From Cavia porcellus (Eukaryota > Chordata > Mammalia > Rodentia > Caviidae), in contig NW_026947484.1 in NCBI RefSeq assembly GCF_034190915.1, positions 69,829,482 through 69,893,481 on the forward strand: DNA of 64,000 nt. Reading direction: 5' to 3'. The notes beneath the pieces were generated by a model. It saw only the letters and a list, made by a program, of their open reading frames with translations, was not told the origin of the DNA and searched no databases. Numbering within the stretch: the first letter of the stretch is position 1; the number at the start of each line of letters is the position of its first letter. Made by a program: the position numbers and the translations under genes. Below, one piece after another: positions 33,966-46,444 of the stretch.

Positions 33966-35715
33966 CAGCCCTGATGTGGAGGCACCTGCTAAGTTCTGAT
34001 GCAGACTGCAGACACAGACACTTGGACAGACCCATACACACAGCACGCACTGTCATGCTCCTCAGATGGTCCCGAGGACTTAGCCAAAGACCAGCGTGAT
34101 AACATGCATTGAATTGATTAATTAATCAAAGACAAAATAATTCCCCCCGAAGGGACAAAACTGCATCAAATTTTCAACAGTAAATGTAAAAAGACAATAA
34201 AATGTTATTTATCCATTTTTGGGAAACAATTTTTTTTAAATCCAAAAATCCTATATTGAACCAATTTCTCGTACCTATGTGTCGGTGAAAAAAACTTTAC
34301 TAAAGATTGTAAGAGAAAATAGTAACTACAGAGCTCTTCTGAATAAAGGAAAAAATTCTTTTCTAAGACATTGGCCATTGAGAACACTCAAAGATGAGCC
34401 TTACACCCTGCTATTAGACTAGTGCAAGATAATATGGAGGAAAGGGAAGTGTAAGAGTAAATGATGGAAGGGTGGATGAGATTAAAATGTGTTATATGCA
34501 CATATGGAAACACCACACTGAAGTGCAACCTTTTGTAAAATTAGTAGGCACTAATAAAATATATTTAGAAATAAAGCACAAAGTAAATAGTAGCAGTCAT
34601 TAGTGGTGTTTCTATGTGCCAGGTGTTGTTCTAGGTAGGTACATTAACTCACCTAATCCTCTGTGTGGAAAGCAGTGAGGTAGCTCTGACTATTATTTCC
34701 CATTTCTAACAAGGAAGCTGGGGCTTAGAAAGGTTCACTTGCTTTCCTGATCAAAATAAGGCAGCGTATAAAGGCGGGTGCTAAGGTTTGAGTCCAAGCT
34801 TTGAGACCTGCACTTTCACAGGAAGCCCTCATTGCTATACCACTTCTAATAACCCTTTAAATGTGATCAGAGAAATTAACACTGATGACTGTAAATGATG
34901 ACTCCACACTATTCACAAAATTCTTTGCTAGTACAAATTTTCTTGTTTCAAATGTGACCTACCCAATCTCAGAAAAAGATACTTAGGACCCAAGAAGTAC
35001 TATAATATCTTCAAAGTAAAAACAGTGAATCATCTCAAAGCTTTAAAGCAAGAATAAAAATAACAATTTTGATATTGGTAATTTTTAAAAAAATATATGC
35101 TTGAACATGTTCTTAAAGGAAAATACTTTATTGTAACCAAACTACTTAAAAGAATGTCTACCTTGAAACTCAGATAAAATTTCTGTAAAAGGCTTTAAAA
35201 ACACTGGGTGAAGATGTAAGATGAAATACAGAGTATTTGTGTGACCTATTCTGACGCTGCATGAATAGGACCAAAAACAACTACGTAGACTGAAATAGAA
35301 AAAAGTTTAGAGATCAGTGAATGTAACAACTTACTGAGGGCTGCAAATATTTGAGAGTAAACTCCTCCACTAAAGGTCAACACCGATTGAATTTCTTAAA
35401 CAATCCCACCAAATAATAAGTGAAGAATTCCCATATAGGTTTAGTGTCCCTGAGCCCAGGATGCTACATTCCTTTTGATAAAAACATAAAGAATTAAAAA
35501 TGAAATTGGCAGTGAAGATCATAAGACATATTTTTGAACTGACTGTATATATGAGATATAGTTCTAAGCTCTGCATACATGGCAGTAAATAAAACTTTGT
35601 GAAACTAACAATGTAATTTGGGTCAGGATGTGGGGAAAACAAGAAGCCCATTACCCAGAGCTGACTCTGAGCTCTGAGGGAACAGAGCCCTCAGGCTCCA
35701 CACCAAGCGGAAGTT
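33966..35715. other. Intergenic, AT-rich, with one old repeat
   Basis: Apart from the MIR/L2-age repeat at 34595-34850, nothing was identified. 35040-35120 is especially A-rich. Confidence 0.5.
34595..34850 (+). repeat. Ancient MIR/L2-age repeat
   Basis: 'ctatgtgccaggtgttgttc taggtaggtacattaactca cctaatcctctgtg ... gaagctggggcttagaaagg' has the familiar order of old mammalian-wide repeats, and is the best-preserved one of this kind here. Confidence 0.65.
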
Positions 35716-36840
35716 TCAAGGGTTTTTCTATTTTTTTAAAATTTTATTTTAAAGAGGATAAAATTAAGAAAAATAAAACAATAAAACCAATCAAAATAAA
35801 CCAGTATAAGTGATACAGGCTTTCAGAAACCTTACAAAATCAACAATAGTTACCATAATGCCTTTTGTTGTCTGCAAATTAGCTGTGGATACCTTCAGAT
35901 ATAGTAAAAACCAAACAGAACAGAAGAGAACCAATAAAAACAAGACAATGAATGCAATAAAGGACTTCAAAAGAAGCCAATACTAAATCCAAAATGGCTA
36001 CCATGATGTGTCTTGCTGTTTTTAAATAGCTGCTCAAGCCATCAGATTTAACATAATCAAAGAAACAAAAGAATAAAACACAACCCAACCAAACAATGAA
36101 ACTGACATGGTTTCCAGGCTGGGATCGCCTCCTTGTGAGACTTGGTTCTCTTCCCCTGCAGTGCTCAAATGGTGCTAACTCACAGACAGAGGTTTGGGTC
36201 TGGCTGTCCCCACTCCGGCAGCGGCCTGAGCATGGTGCTGGTTTCCAAGTGCTAATCAATTCCGGGTGAGGCCTGATTCTCTCCTCCTACCTCAAGGGTT
36301 TTTCGAATCACCTTTATGTATGATAATTCACTAGAATGACTCACAGAACTCATGAACAGCTCTTATACCCCTGGATTTGGTTTATTAGAGAGAAAAAGGA
36401 ATATACACTAAAAACAGCCAAAGAACAAGACATAGAGCAAAAGCTAGATGTGTTCCAAACATGAAACTTCTGGGGTCTGTGGCATCTCTCCTTCTAGCAT
36501 GCAGTGTGCAGAGACACATGGAGTATTGCCAACCAGGAATGCTCAACCAGGAATGCACAGGTCCTTTACTAGGGCTGATATTTTGGTAGTCTTGATCACA
36601 TACTGCTTGGTTGTCTGGGCATCTCTAGCCCCTCCAGGAGTTTGGATGAATGCTATTCATGTCTGGTTCTAGAGGTTACCACTGCTACTGTGTGATCAGT
36701 GTGGTTGAAAGTCCCATCCTAAAACACTGTGAGATGGCCAATGACCCAAGGCCCCAAACCAAGACACTCCTAGCTACCAGGCTGTCCCAAAACCCTCGAG
36801 ATTACCTCCTAGTAGTAAAGGACAAAATCTAGACCTCTCT
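35640..36840 (-). mobile_element. Old ERV-type LTR remnant, split by a retroelement
   Basis: The right part (36305-36840) reads 'aattcactagaatgactcac agaactcatgaacagctctt' and 'tggatttggtttattagaga', which resembles old ERV-class LTRs read in reverse. The left part (35640-35715) ends exactly at the target-site duplication of the inserted element at 35729-36291. Family assignment is tentative. Confidence 0.45.
35729..36291 (-). mobile_element. Unclassified A-tailed retroelement, copy 2, with perfect 13-bp TSD
   Basis: A 563-bp insertion flanked by exact copies of tcaagggtttttc (35716-35728 and 36292-36304). On the minus strand it starts with a GC-rich part that lines up with the end of copy 1's 108-bp unit ('ggagagaat...'), then a T-rich middle, and ends 'ctttaaaataaaattttaaa' with an A-run next to the duplication. 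The polarity and A-tail show target-primed reverse transcription. A 126-codon open frame (36259-35879) is probably fortuitous. Confidence 0.75.
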
Positions 36841-36841
36841 G

Positions 36842-38159
36842 AGTAAAGTTGATTCTTTATTGCACTCCAGTAAATACACTCCAAACGCAGTGAAGAATAA
36901 TAAGGAAGGTAATGGACAGAGAGGGAAGCGAAGGAGTCCAGTCCCTCTCTAGGGAGAGGAGAGTCATTCGCAGAGACTATGGGGCAAGGACCAAGGCACT
37001 GAGGTGGAACATCTCTGGAAAGGAAGAGCAGGGAGGCCATTTTAGCTAATGAGGGTGAGGGGGGTGTAAGCATTGGGGGAGGTGGTAAATGGCAGGAGAA
37101 AAAATCAACAGAGTTTGGAGGGAAGGCAGATCCTATGAGGTTTTATATACTTGACATTTTGCTAAGAGATGGAAAATTACCGGACAGCACCAAGTGCAAG
37201 GAAGAGCTGCTGTGATCTGGATTTTAAAAGGTTTGTTTTGGGTCCTGTTCAGAAAGCAGTTTGTGTGGAGCAGAGGAAGTAGCAGAGGGCTCAGTTAGAG
37301 AAGACTACTGCGCTGGCAAAGGGCATGAGCAATAGTCCCCGGGCTGTCACAGATAGGGACAACTGGGTGGATCCTGCATCTGCCATGTTTCAGAGGAAGA
37401 GCAGCCCAGACTGGCAGATAGGCTGGAGGCCTGAAAAGTGTTCACTTGAAAGTGTAATCATTTAACCACAAATCTCCTTTTAGTAAATTTCCTGGAGCAT
37501 AGTGATCCCTCGAAGTAGGAAATGCCATTTTTTAATCTATGTTTGATTTTTCTCCCTATTTGATTGGTTCTGGTTTCTTCCTTCATTAGCTAGATCTCTC
37601 TGACTTGTTTTGGTATCCAGTTATGGTATCCTCAAGTAGTTTTTATCTCTTCATTCTTTTCTTTGTGTTCTCTAAGTGCTTCTTGGGTGGATCACTGTTT
37701 TATTTGTTTATCAGCCATTTGCATTTTTGCAGTTCCAGTGGGCACCCAAGGCTGGACAGCCGGTAGGTGGTCACTTCTAAGTCAGGGTGGACTGCAGTCT
37801 TGTGATTCGGGGCTGGGAAGGAGTTGGACACAGGGCCTAATCTTTGTTAGGTGGGGACACTGGAGCATGGGGGTCCTGCAGAAAGGGAAGCTGGGGTCAG
37901 GGCTGGCCCATGGGGAACAAAATGGATGGATACTCACATGCCACACATAAGCCTCTGCCTGTAGGCAGAAAGGGTTCAAACAGTTGGGAGCCAAGTTTAT
38001 TGAGATGCAGAAATGGGGAAGATCTTAGAGATTCTGGAATTTCTTCAGCTATGAAGCATTTAATAAATGGTGCTACTGTAAAGTTTGACAACGAAGAATG
38101 ATAAAATCACCAGCACAGATAAACATGTAGTTAAATTCTTACCTAATTGGCAATGTCTG
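36842..38159. other. Intergenic; possible antisense L1 5' part at 37530-37920
   Basis: The T-rich stretch 37530-37720 followed by the GC-rich 37740-37920 is the order expected for an inverted L1 ORF1/5'UTR, but no protein match can be read. 36842-37530 is unassigned. Confidence 0.35.
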
Positions 38160-38524
38160 TGTCACAGGGTGAATGTGTCCCTCAAAAGTTCATGTGTTGC
38201 AAGCTTAATCCCCAAATTCATGTTAAAGGTATGTTGAGGCAGGGTCTTTGGGAGGTAATTAGGGCTAGATGAGGCCCTGATAGTGGGAACCTCCTACCAG
38301 AATGGTTTTTGTAAGAAGAGAAATAGAAACCTGAGCTTGTGTGTTTGCCTTTCACTATGTGACGCCCCTCCTGAGGAATCCTAGGAGCAAGAAGGTTCCT
38401 GCCTGATGCTGGCTCTGTCCTCCGGGGCTTCCCACCTTCCAGAAACATCGACCAAATAAACCTGTCCTCATTCCAGAGGTCTCAGATTTTGTTATTCTTG
38501 GGCAGCCACAGGAAATGGGCTAAG
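38160..38524 (+). mobile_element. Solo LTR, MaLR/MLT-like
   Basis: 'gggtgaatgtgtccctcaaa agttcatgtgttgcaagctt aatccccaaattcatgt', 'gagaggccct'-like and 'tgatagtgggaacctcctac', and 'ccaaataaacctgtcctca' near the end, are typical of MaLR LTRs. Ends near 'aggaaatgggctaag'. Confidence 0.7.
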
Positions 38525-38599
38525 TTTTTCCTGCCCTTCTCACCCTGCCCAAGAGTCTGACCTGGCAGAAGTCTCTCTGTGTGACAGCTTTTTCAGACA

Positions 38600-39960
38600 G
38601 TTTTTGTTTTATTGATCAACTCTCCCTTAATCAGGGTTGAGTTTTACTCTTTAATCCACACTGTTTCTTTCTTCCAGTGTGGTCTTTAAATTTTGATTTC
38701 TTGGGCTGAAAGCTTACTTTAGCTTAAATACTGCTTTCTAAAATAGATGAATATGTTTATGCATTCTACAGTTTTATTTCATTCAATTTCCTGAGTATTA
38801 ATGCTTGTAACACATCATTTTTATTTCTAAATCACTTGTAATTCAAGTATTGATTTCTTCCACAATACAAGAATTACTTAGAAGTCTATTTTTAAATTCT
38901 GTCATTGGATCATTCTCTTTTGGAGGTGGTAGGGTCTTCCTTTCTTGTTTATGTTCCAATTTTTCCATTGGGATGAATAATTTCTTCTTTTTAGAATTTA
39001 TTGAAAGTTTCTTGGTGACCCAATACAGTCAAGTTTTATGAATGTTCTTTGTGTCTGAAAATAATGTGGACTTTTAATTTTATTGGGAACAAAATTAAAT
39101 ATTTATCTATTAAATTAAATTTGTTAGGTATGTTATTAAAATCTTCCCTAAATTTTTTTGAAAAAACGAAACAAAACAAAACAAAACAAAACAAAACATT
39201 TGATCTCCTAGGATCTGAGAATGTGAGCTTTTTGTTCCTTGTGGTGTTTCAATTTCTCCTTGGAACACTGATAGATTTTGCTTTTTATGGACTTCAAAAC
39301 TGCATGGGGAAGTCCATAAAAAAGTAAACGACTGTTGAATTCTCTGGGTAGGTTTTATAATTTTTAAAAAAATTCTAGAGTCCACCCTTTAGTTTTTTCC
39401 CTTTTGTCTGCTTATTGTTTCTACATCCCATAATATAATCTTATATGATAGAAGTTTTAGAGCCTTTTTTCTCTATTTTCTGCTTTCCTGTGTCAACTTG
39501 CTTTAAGTTTTCCCTCTTAAAACATATGTAGATGTTTTAAAAGACTGATTTGTGACTGTCTTTAAAAGAGAGAGCTGTGACTAACACATCTATAATAAAT
39601 AATTGATATGCATTAACTTACTTTTGTGTAATTTGATTGTCTTTTAGTACATTATATGGCTGTTGTTCCTTTTCCTTCAACAGTATAGTACAGTACTGTA
39701 TGTTTCTGAGTATTTTTCTTTCTCTCTTGGAAGACTTTCTAATTTTGTCCATACAGGTTCTGTACTTTTGTTGTTAAATTCATCATTGCGCTATAGTATT
39801 TAGTACACTAGTCAATGAGTTATTTTTTTCATTTCATTTATTATTTCCATGACATTTTCAAGTGTAGATTCTTGCATTGTTATCTATGCTGTCACCTAAT
39901 AAAATTAATTTTTAAACTGAATAGATTTTAAAAATAACTAGGCAAATATTTTTATTACTG
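38600..39960 (-). mobile_element. Old L1 fragment, antisense (ORF2 region)
   Basis: 'gaatttattgaaagtttctt ggtgacccaatacagtcaag', 'tgaatgttctttgtgtctga aaataatgtgga' and 'attaaatttgttaggtatgt tattaaaatcttccc' are the complement of a familiar L1 ORF2 stretch. Heavily mutated, with an (ACAAA)n insertion at 39169-39197. Confidence 0.7.
39169..39197. repeat. (ACAAA)n simple repeat
   Basis: acaaa repeated about six times, within the antisense L1. Confidence 0.9.
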
Positions 39961-39961
39961 T

Positions 39962-40216
39962 TTTGCTCTTTTCTGTTTAATGGTACTGCTCTATTTAATA
40001 TTCTGTTTTGATAAGTTCTATAGTGTTCTATATTTCATCTCATTTTGATATACATGACTGAAAGAACAACTGTTATAAAGATAACAAAATATACTGTGAT
40101 ACCTATTACTGTTATCCCGGTAACCTGCTGTGAAGTTCTGTACCAATTTCACTGTATGTTGGCTTTATTCTGACTTGTTCTGTTGTATACTTTCAAAATA
40201 AAATTAAAAAATAATA
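39962..40216 (+). mobile_element. Unclassified A-tailed retroelement, copy 3 (5'-truncated)
   Basis: Keeps only the T-rich part and the 3' module. 'ttactgttatcccggtaacc', 'ttctgtaccaatttcactgt' and 'ctttcaaaataaaattaaaa' align with copy 1's 'ttactgttaacccagtatcc', 'tgctgtaccaatttcactgc' and 'ctttaaaataaaattaaaac'. The 5' truncation together with a constant 3' end is LINE-like behaviour. Confidence 0.7.
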
Positions 40217-40328
40217 ACTATTTGTATTTTCTAGATATATAGTTACAGTGTTTGCAATATATGATTTTTCTCTTATAGTTACTCTGATTATCTAATTCTC
40301 TAATTCTCTTCATCGAATATACTACATC

Positions 40329-40419
40329 TTTTTTTTTTTTTTTTTAGTATTGGGAATTGAACTCAGAACTTTGAACTTGCCAGGCAGGCACTACGCTGCT
40401 GAGCTATATCTCTGGCCCT
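40329..40419 (-). mobile_element. ID-type SINE, antisense, long T-tract
   Basis: T16, then 'agtattgggaattgaactca', 'cttgccaggcaggcactacg' and 'ctgctgagctatatctctgg'. ctacat before and after (about 40322-40327 and 40418-40423) may be the target duplication. Confidence 0.85.
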
Positions 40420-40572
40420 ACATTTATTTACTTTAGAGATAAAAGCCTTTTTTTAAAATTAAGGATGTTCTTTTGGCAGCTATCAATAAAAACTGTAAAC
40501 TGTTATGTTTAACATGTAAGTGAATGAACTCAAGTTAGGTGGGAAATTTAGTTTATAGCTTTTAAAAATTGT

Positions 40573-40605
40573 CTTTTTGTTTTTGGTACCAGGAATTGAA
40601 CTAAT
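40573..40605 (-). mobile_element. ID SINE fragment, antisense
   Basis: Only 'ttttggtaccaggaattgaa ct' remains. Confidence 0.5.
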
Positions 40606-42751
40606 AGTTATCTTCTTTGTTAACAGTTTATGAAGCTCATAAAAGGATAACATTTCCACAATAATAATGTAATGTGGCAATACTATTTTTTAGTGGTAAA
40701 ATTTATTCTAGTAACTTTGTAGATAGGCAATCTTGAATTGCTAGAACCATTAAAATCTGAAAGACTTACATATATTTCTTAGTCATAATTTGCTTTATTT
40801 TAAGGTGAGAACCATAAAAGAATGCCGGGTGTACTAGCAACAAATGCTGGTTTTCAAGTATACCTATTTATCCCCAAATAGGCTGTTGGGATTCTCAAAT
40901 GAAGACTGCATGAAAGACCTAAGTTATAAGGCCGTTCATCACTGTTGTCATAGTAAATGTCCAATCATGTGTTAATTCAATTTGATACCCAACTTGGCTA
41001 CTTGTATCACATATTTCTTTTTTCAATTATCTATGCCTTTTAGGAAAGGAATAGGAGATTCTGTACCCAGGGCAATAGTAGATAGGTAGAAATTATTTAT
41101 TTGAAATGAATAACATACCGTGCCTTTTAAAGCCAGAGTTTAGATTTTTTTCTTCTGCTGACTGATGACACATCTGTGGAATGCAGCTTGCCAGCTGTGG
41201 TTTGGTCAAACGGGAAGCTGAGCAGATGCTTGCACCAGCCCCAGACACCTGGCAGGCCATTGTTGACTTGGCAAGAGCCTCCAGACTGGGAAATTCTAGG
41301 AACACAACTCATCCCAATTAAGGCAGCATGATGAGGTGATGACTTGCTCTGAGTCTCCAGGTTTACTGTAGGCTTCATGTGAAATGGAATGGGAAGCTTG
41401 GGAGTCTGCATTCATCAGCCACAAGAACCCGAAGGCAGGAGGTGAATTATAGGCCAAAGCTGTTTAACCAGCTGGTGAAACTTCAAAATTCAATTCCAGT
41501 GCAGGTAGGGTTGCGCTTATTAGCAAAGGGCCATCAGACCAGCTGGCAGAGGTTTTCCAGGGTCCATGTTGACCTGCGAAGTGGTCTTAGAGAAAAATCT
41601 CCCTGGTTTCTCTAAGACTGATTCACACAAACCATTTCCCTAGTAGAGAACCAGAGAGGCTCAGAAAGGTTTTGTTTCATGGTTGTCAGATACTCTCAGG
41701 TAGAATTCCTGGGAGTCATGTTGCTTATTACAGAAAAATAATAAGTTATGGAATATTAATCATTTCTAAAAACATTTGGACTATTAGCAATTCAATTCTT
41801 GCATAATCAATATATTTATGTAAGATTTTCTTCTCTTGTGAGATTTAACTTAAATACACTATTCCGTATGTGTGGAGATTTTATAAACCTTGTTGTAAGA
41901 TTTCTGTGAGTTTCTGGGTAATAATTTAAATCATCGGCATCACCTAAACTGTTTCGAGATTGGCTCTGTTGATAATTTGTGGCTGTGTATGGACACCGTG
42001 TCTTTCACTGAGCAGTGAACAACTGGAAAGCACTCATTAGCTACCCTTGGAAATTCCTCTGGCCACGCTGCTGTGGAGAGCTATCCATGCCCGCACTGGG
42101 CCATCAGTCTCACCGTCTCATGCTTCCTTTCTCGGTGACTCCACCATGTTTCCTCATGTACATCTTTCTTCTCGAAGAAACTCTGAGTTCTCCTTTGCAA
42201 CATCTACAAGTCAAAAGCCATCCGGTTTCAGCAGAACTGAATGTTCTTTGGGTCACAGACATGGTCTTCTTGAATAGGCAGCTGGGGTCTAAACAAATGT
42301 TTTTCCTAGCACACCAGTGTAGGTGAGTGGTATTCAGTATGAATGTTATAAAAAAGAGTCAAAAGGGAAAAACAACTCAACTGTGTGATCCAGCTTGTAG
42401 AGGACCAGTTCTGTGGGGGCACAGTTACAGAAATATTGAGCTAAAAGCACCTCTCAGGCAGGGAGCCCTGAGTTTTGTGCCAGCCTTCTTTGACCTTCTT
42501 CCCTCAATGCTCGCATGTTCTCAGCTGCTGATGGAGCCTGGCGAGCAGGAAATGGGGAGAGGAAAGTTGTCCTGTTTAATGGCAACAGCCCTGATGGGCC
42601 CTAGTCCACATCAGTGGGAACAGTGTGGCTAGACCTGCTTTGTTTTCTTACAGAAGAATTCAAAATTTTGATTTAATATGAAATTTCAAATTAACTGCGG
42701 ACCAAACTAAACACATCAGAGTTAATATATGGAATGCAACTTGAGCTATAG

Positions 42752-42783
42752 TCTCTCTGTCTCTGTCTCTGTCTCTGTCTCTG
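42752..42783. repeat. (TCTCTG)n simple repeat
   Basis: tctctg/tctctctg units, pyrimidine-rich. Confidence 0.9.
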
Positions 42784-43629
42784 CTTCTCTCTTCTTCTAG
42801 CTATTCTGATAAGCATCTCGGCATCTGTCAGGGCTCAATTTAAACAGCACTTTATTACCTCATTCTATCCTAGCTATACCAAATATATTTAATCACTCGC
42901 CTTTAGTTCCTGCAGTCTTCTCCTCAAATATGTCTTTCAAAGTGCTGGTCTGTCTGCCTTGCTACATTTTGAAAACCTTGAGGATAGCAGCTATGCTGAC
43001 CTGGGACTATCCTGGGAACCCGGTGTAATGTTAGCACACGGTCGTGTTTGGGAAACAGACATGATTCTGGGCTTTAAGGCTGGAGCTCAGGTCTCCTTTC
43101 TGCCTCACCTCTCAGATTCTTCTCGCTGAGAGGCTCACACGGTGGTGCACTTCCACGCTTGATCACAGTGCCTTGCCTTTAGAAAACTGTTATCCTTGAT
43201 TTTTAGAGGACAAGCAGAAAAATAGATGCTATAATCTACGTGAAGAACTAGAGTGGAAAAATTCACTGGTTCTTTTGAGCAACTGTCCAGCTATTTCTTT
43301 GAAGAATCTATTTTTAAAGAGTGCTTTCCTGGGCAATCCAGCAAGGGCAATTGGGCAGGCACTTGTTCTCACTGAGATAAAAGGGGATGTGTGAGGGAAG
43401 TAGCTGGATGTTGTGGCATGGAACTCTCTAGAAAACATCTGGAGCTTCCTCTGGAATACCAATTAGAAGGAACAATCTGACTTTAATTTTAAACTTGTCT
43501 GGGTAAGAGATTTAAATTCTGCTAAGAAATAGATGACTAATTTCCCTCAGAATCATGCCATTTAAACTTCGAGAGGTGAGGTCTCCGCAAGCTTGTATGA
43601 AACTTACCTTGGAAAATTAAATCCTATTC

Positions 43630-45187
43630 CCCCTCATGTTTTTGTTAGTACACGTGCACAGTACATTTATCGAGGGGAATGGGTACACACGCATATCACA
43701 TCCCCCCTTCCCTTCGATCTTCTCCACCCCCTCGCCACCCTTTCAAAGAACCAATTGTGACCCATTGATCCTTTGCAGGTTTGAATGTCAATTTCATTAA
43801 TTTTGGCTCTGATTTTTATAATTTTTCATTCTATTAGTTTTAGATTTGATTGTTGTTTTCTCAGACTTCGAGATATACCATTAAGTTATTTATTTGTAAT
43901 TATCCTTTTCATGTGTACAGCCCTTTTAGGGCTGCTTTCATTCAGTCCCATTGGTTTGGGTATGTTGTACTGTCATTGTCATCTGATTCTAGGAACTTTT
44001 TTATTTTTTCTGTGATTCACTGATTATTCAGTAAATGTATAATTTAATCTCCATGTATTTGCATAGTTTCTTTGGCATCTTTTCTGTAGATTTCCAGTTT
44101 CATTCTGCCCTGATGTAGTAGTATGGGAGGGATTATTTCAGTGCTTTTCTATTTACTTAAGTATGTTTTATGGCCCAAGCTATGGTCTATTTCAGAAAAC
44201 TTTCAATTTGCTGTTGAGTAAAGTGTGTACTCTGTCATTGTTAAACACTCTGGGAATCTTCATTAAGTCCATTTATTTAATGGTGTGGTTTAACTCTGAT
44301 GTTTCTTTGTTAATATTCTGTCTGACTAAAACCTAAATGTACAAGTAGGACCTTGAAGCACCCACTATGATTGTATCTCTTTGTCCTTTTAAGTGAGGTA
44401 GTTTTTGTTTTAGGAAGCTAGATGCACTGACATTTGGTGCACAGATATCTACAGTTATTGTCTCTCATTGTTGAATTGTTCCCAATTCAATGTGCAGTGG
44501 CCAGCTTTATCTCTTCTGATCAGTTTTGTCTTGAAGTCTGCTGTAGATGAAAATAAGATGAATATTTTGGTTTATTTTGGGGATTCAGTTGAATGGAGTA
44601 TTACTTGCTGATATTCCATTTTTCTATTTTTTACTTTCAGTCTGTGAACCTTTTAAATGTGAACATTTTAAATAAAATGTTTTTCGTGTAGAAAACATAT
44701 AATTTCATATTTTATCCAATCTGCCAGTCTGTGTCTTTTGACTGGGAGTTGAGAGATTTTTAGGTGTCTACTGAATCTTATTATTGCATTAATTTCCAGT
44801 GCTGATTTTTAGTTTTTGTTTAACTACTCTTTCAGCTAGATGTACACTTTCCTTTGAGCTCTCTGGTCCTGGTGATCTTTCCTTTATCTAGAATTCCCTT
44901 AAGTATTTTTTGCAATGCTGTTTAATGGTCATGCATTTCTTTAGAATTTCTTTGTCATGAAGAGTCTTCATCAATTTTGAAGTCTAATTTTGCAGAATAT
45001 AATGTCTGGGTTGACTATTGTTTTGTGGAGAGTTTGTTTTCTGGTCGGGATTATTTAATGTTCTGTAGTTATTTTATATCTTTAACATTGAACTTTTCTC
45101 CTACATTTGAAAAAATTTCTCCTGTGATTTCAGTGAACAACTTTTTTAGTCATCTTATAATTTTTCTTCTATTCCTATAATTCTAGG
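43630..45187 (-). mobile_element. L1 fragment, antisense (ORF2 5' half and adjoining part)
   Basis: The plus strand shows complements of L1: 'ctttatctcttctgatcagt tttgtcttgaagtctgc', 'tttatccaatctgccagtct gtgtcttttgactggga' and 'tgcaatgctgtttaatggtc atgcatttctttag'. Stops break all frames. Cut at 45187 by an ID SINE. Confidence 0.8.
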
Positions 45188-45274
45188 GTTTTTTGTTTTC
45201 TGTACAGGGGATCGAACTCACAATCTCATGTTCACCACGCAGGTGCTTATACTGCTGCGCTAAATCCCTGGGCC
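45188..45274 (-). mobile_element. ID-type SINE, antisense
   Basis: 'ctgtacaggggatcgaactc', 'accacgcaggtgcttatact' and 'gctgcgctaaatccctgggc' share the diagnostic '(g)cgcttat..ctg..gctaaatccc' end of this window's main ID subfamily. Confidence 0.9.
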
Positions 45275-46444
45275 TTGTTTTTTGTTTCTTTTGGAATCAT
45301 TTAGCACTTGTTTGGATCCAGATTGCATGGGGTCTTCTCATTGCAGAAATTTAAATCCTAATTTCAAAGAAGAATGGTAAATTAAAAAGACGAGTTTAGA
45401 GAAAAAAAATTAGACCCTCTCTACCTCCATTAATCTAAAATAATTGGTTTTAATAAAAATACAAGGTAGAATTTTTCTACATCATTTAGATGGTGTGGGG
45501 TTAAGCCATTGTCTGAATAGTGTTAAGGGATCATTTTAATGACTTTTACTCTCAAGACTAGAAACAGGGTTCAATGTCTTTAAAAACAAGACCAATTAAT
45601 TAAATTTCTATGTGTATTATGCCTTTAGCTTATATATTGTGAGTCAGACTATTCTGAGGCATAGTGAACAAGAATTTTCTGTACGGTAATGTGGATATTT
45701 GGTTTGAAGAGAGGAAGTTTTCATCTGTTGAAGGGCCTGGGAATTACCATCTACATTAGAAAACGTTTCCTGACTTGACTTTCCCTTTTCACTTACACTA
45801 GCCAGTGTCTGCCCCATGCCACCTTAAAATATTATATTTTGCTTTTCCAAAGGGGAAAGAAGCCAAATGCCATGTTTGGGGAATCAGGACTTTAGGCTTA
45901 CGAAGTGTGGTGTCGGTAGAAAGTACTGGAATTGTGGATACCAACAGGTAGCTCACTATGGATCATGACTTCGGTTTACCTGCCATTTGCTAATTTTCTT
46001 CTGCTGCTTTTTGGATCTGTAAGAGGATAATTCTCCCCCTTCTTCACCCTCCTGATTACAGTTTTCACCTGGATTAGAGAAGGTGGTGTAAATGTTTTTG
46101 ATTCATGTTGGAATACACAGCAGTGCATTTGGTTCCTGGGAAAAGTGCACGGGAGGGTGAGGGGAGGTTGGGGATTGGCTCCATTGAACGCGATCACTCC
46201 ATTCAGCCACCTCTGTAACCATCTTCAGATGACTGAAGACTTTCAAGTCACTTCCTGGTGGTGCTTTGGTTTCTGTCCTTTTCAGTGAGAACGAGCTATG
46301 TGATTTGTGGACTGATTGCGTAGATTGAGAAGAATACCCTTATTTTCTTGAAATCTATATGAAACATCATCATCTCATTGAACATTAGTTATAAAACAGT
46401 ACTGGAATGCACACTCTGTGAAGTGTGCAGTCTTGTCTGTGTAA
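45275..46444. other. Intergenic, unassigned
   Basis: No repeat or gene was recognised. Confidence 0.45.

Larger units (their letters stand above)
40217..43625. other. Intergenic
   Basis: Contains an ID SINE (40329), an ID scrap (about 40573-40600) and a (TCTCTG)n run (42752). ORFs around 41.1-41.6 kb and 42.0-42.6 kb have no recognisable product. Confidence 0.5.

Noticed and set aside
35879..36259. 126-codon open frame, minus strand, with hydrophobic stretches
   Set aside because: It lies wholly within the retroelement insertion (copy 2), where the T-rich middle yields Phe/Leu/Val-rich translation. Not open in copy 1.
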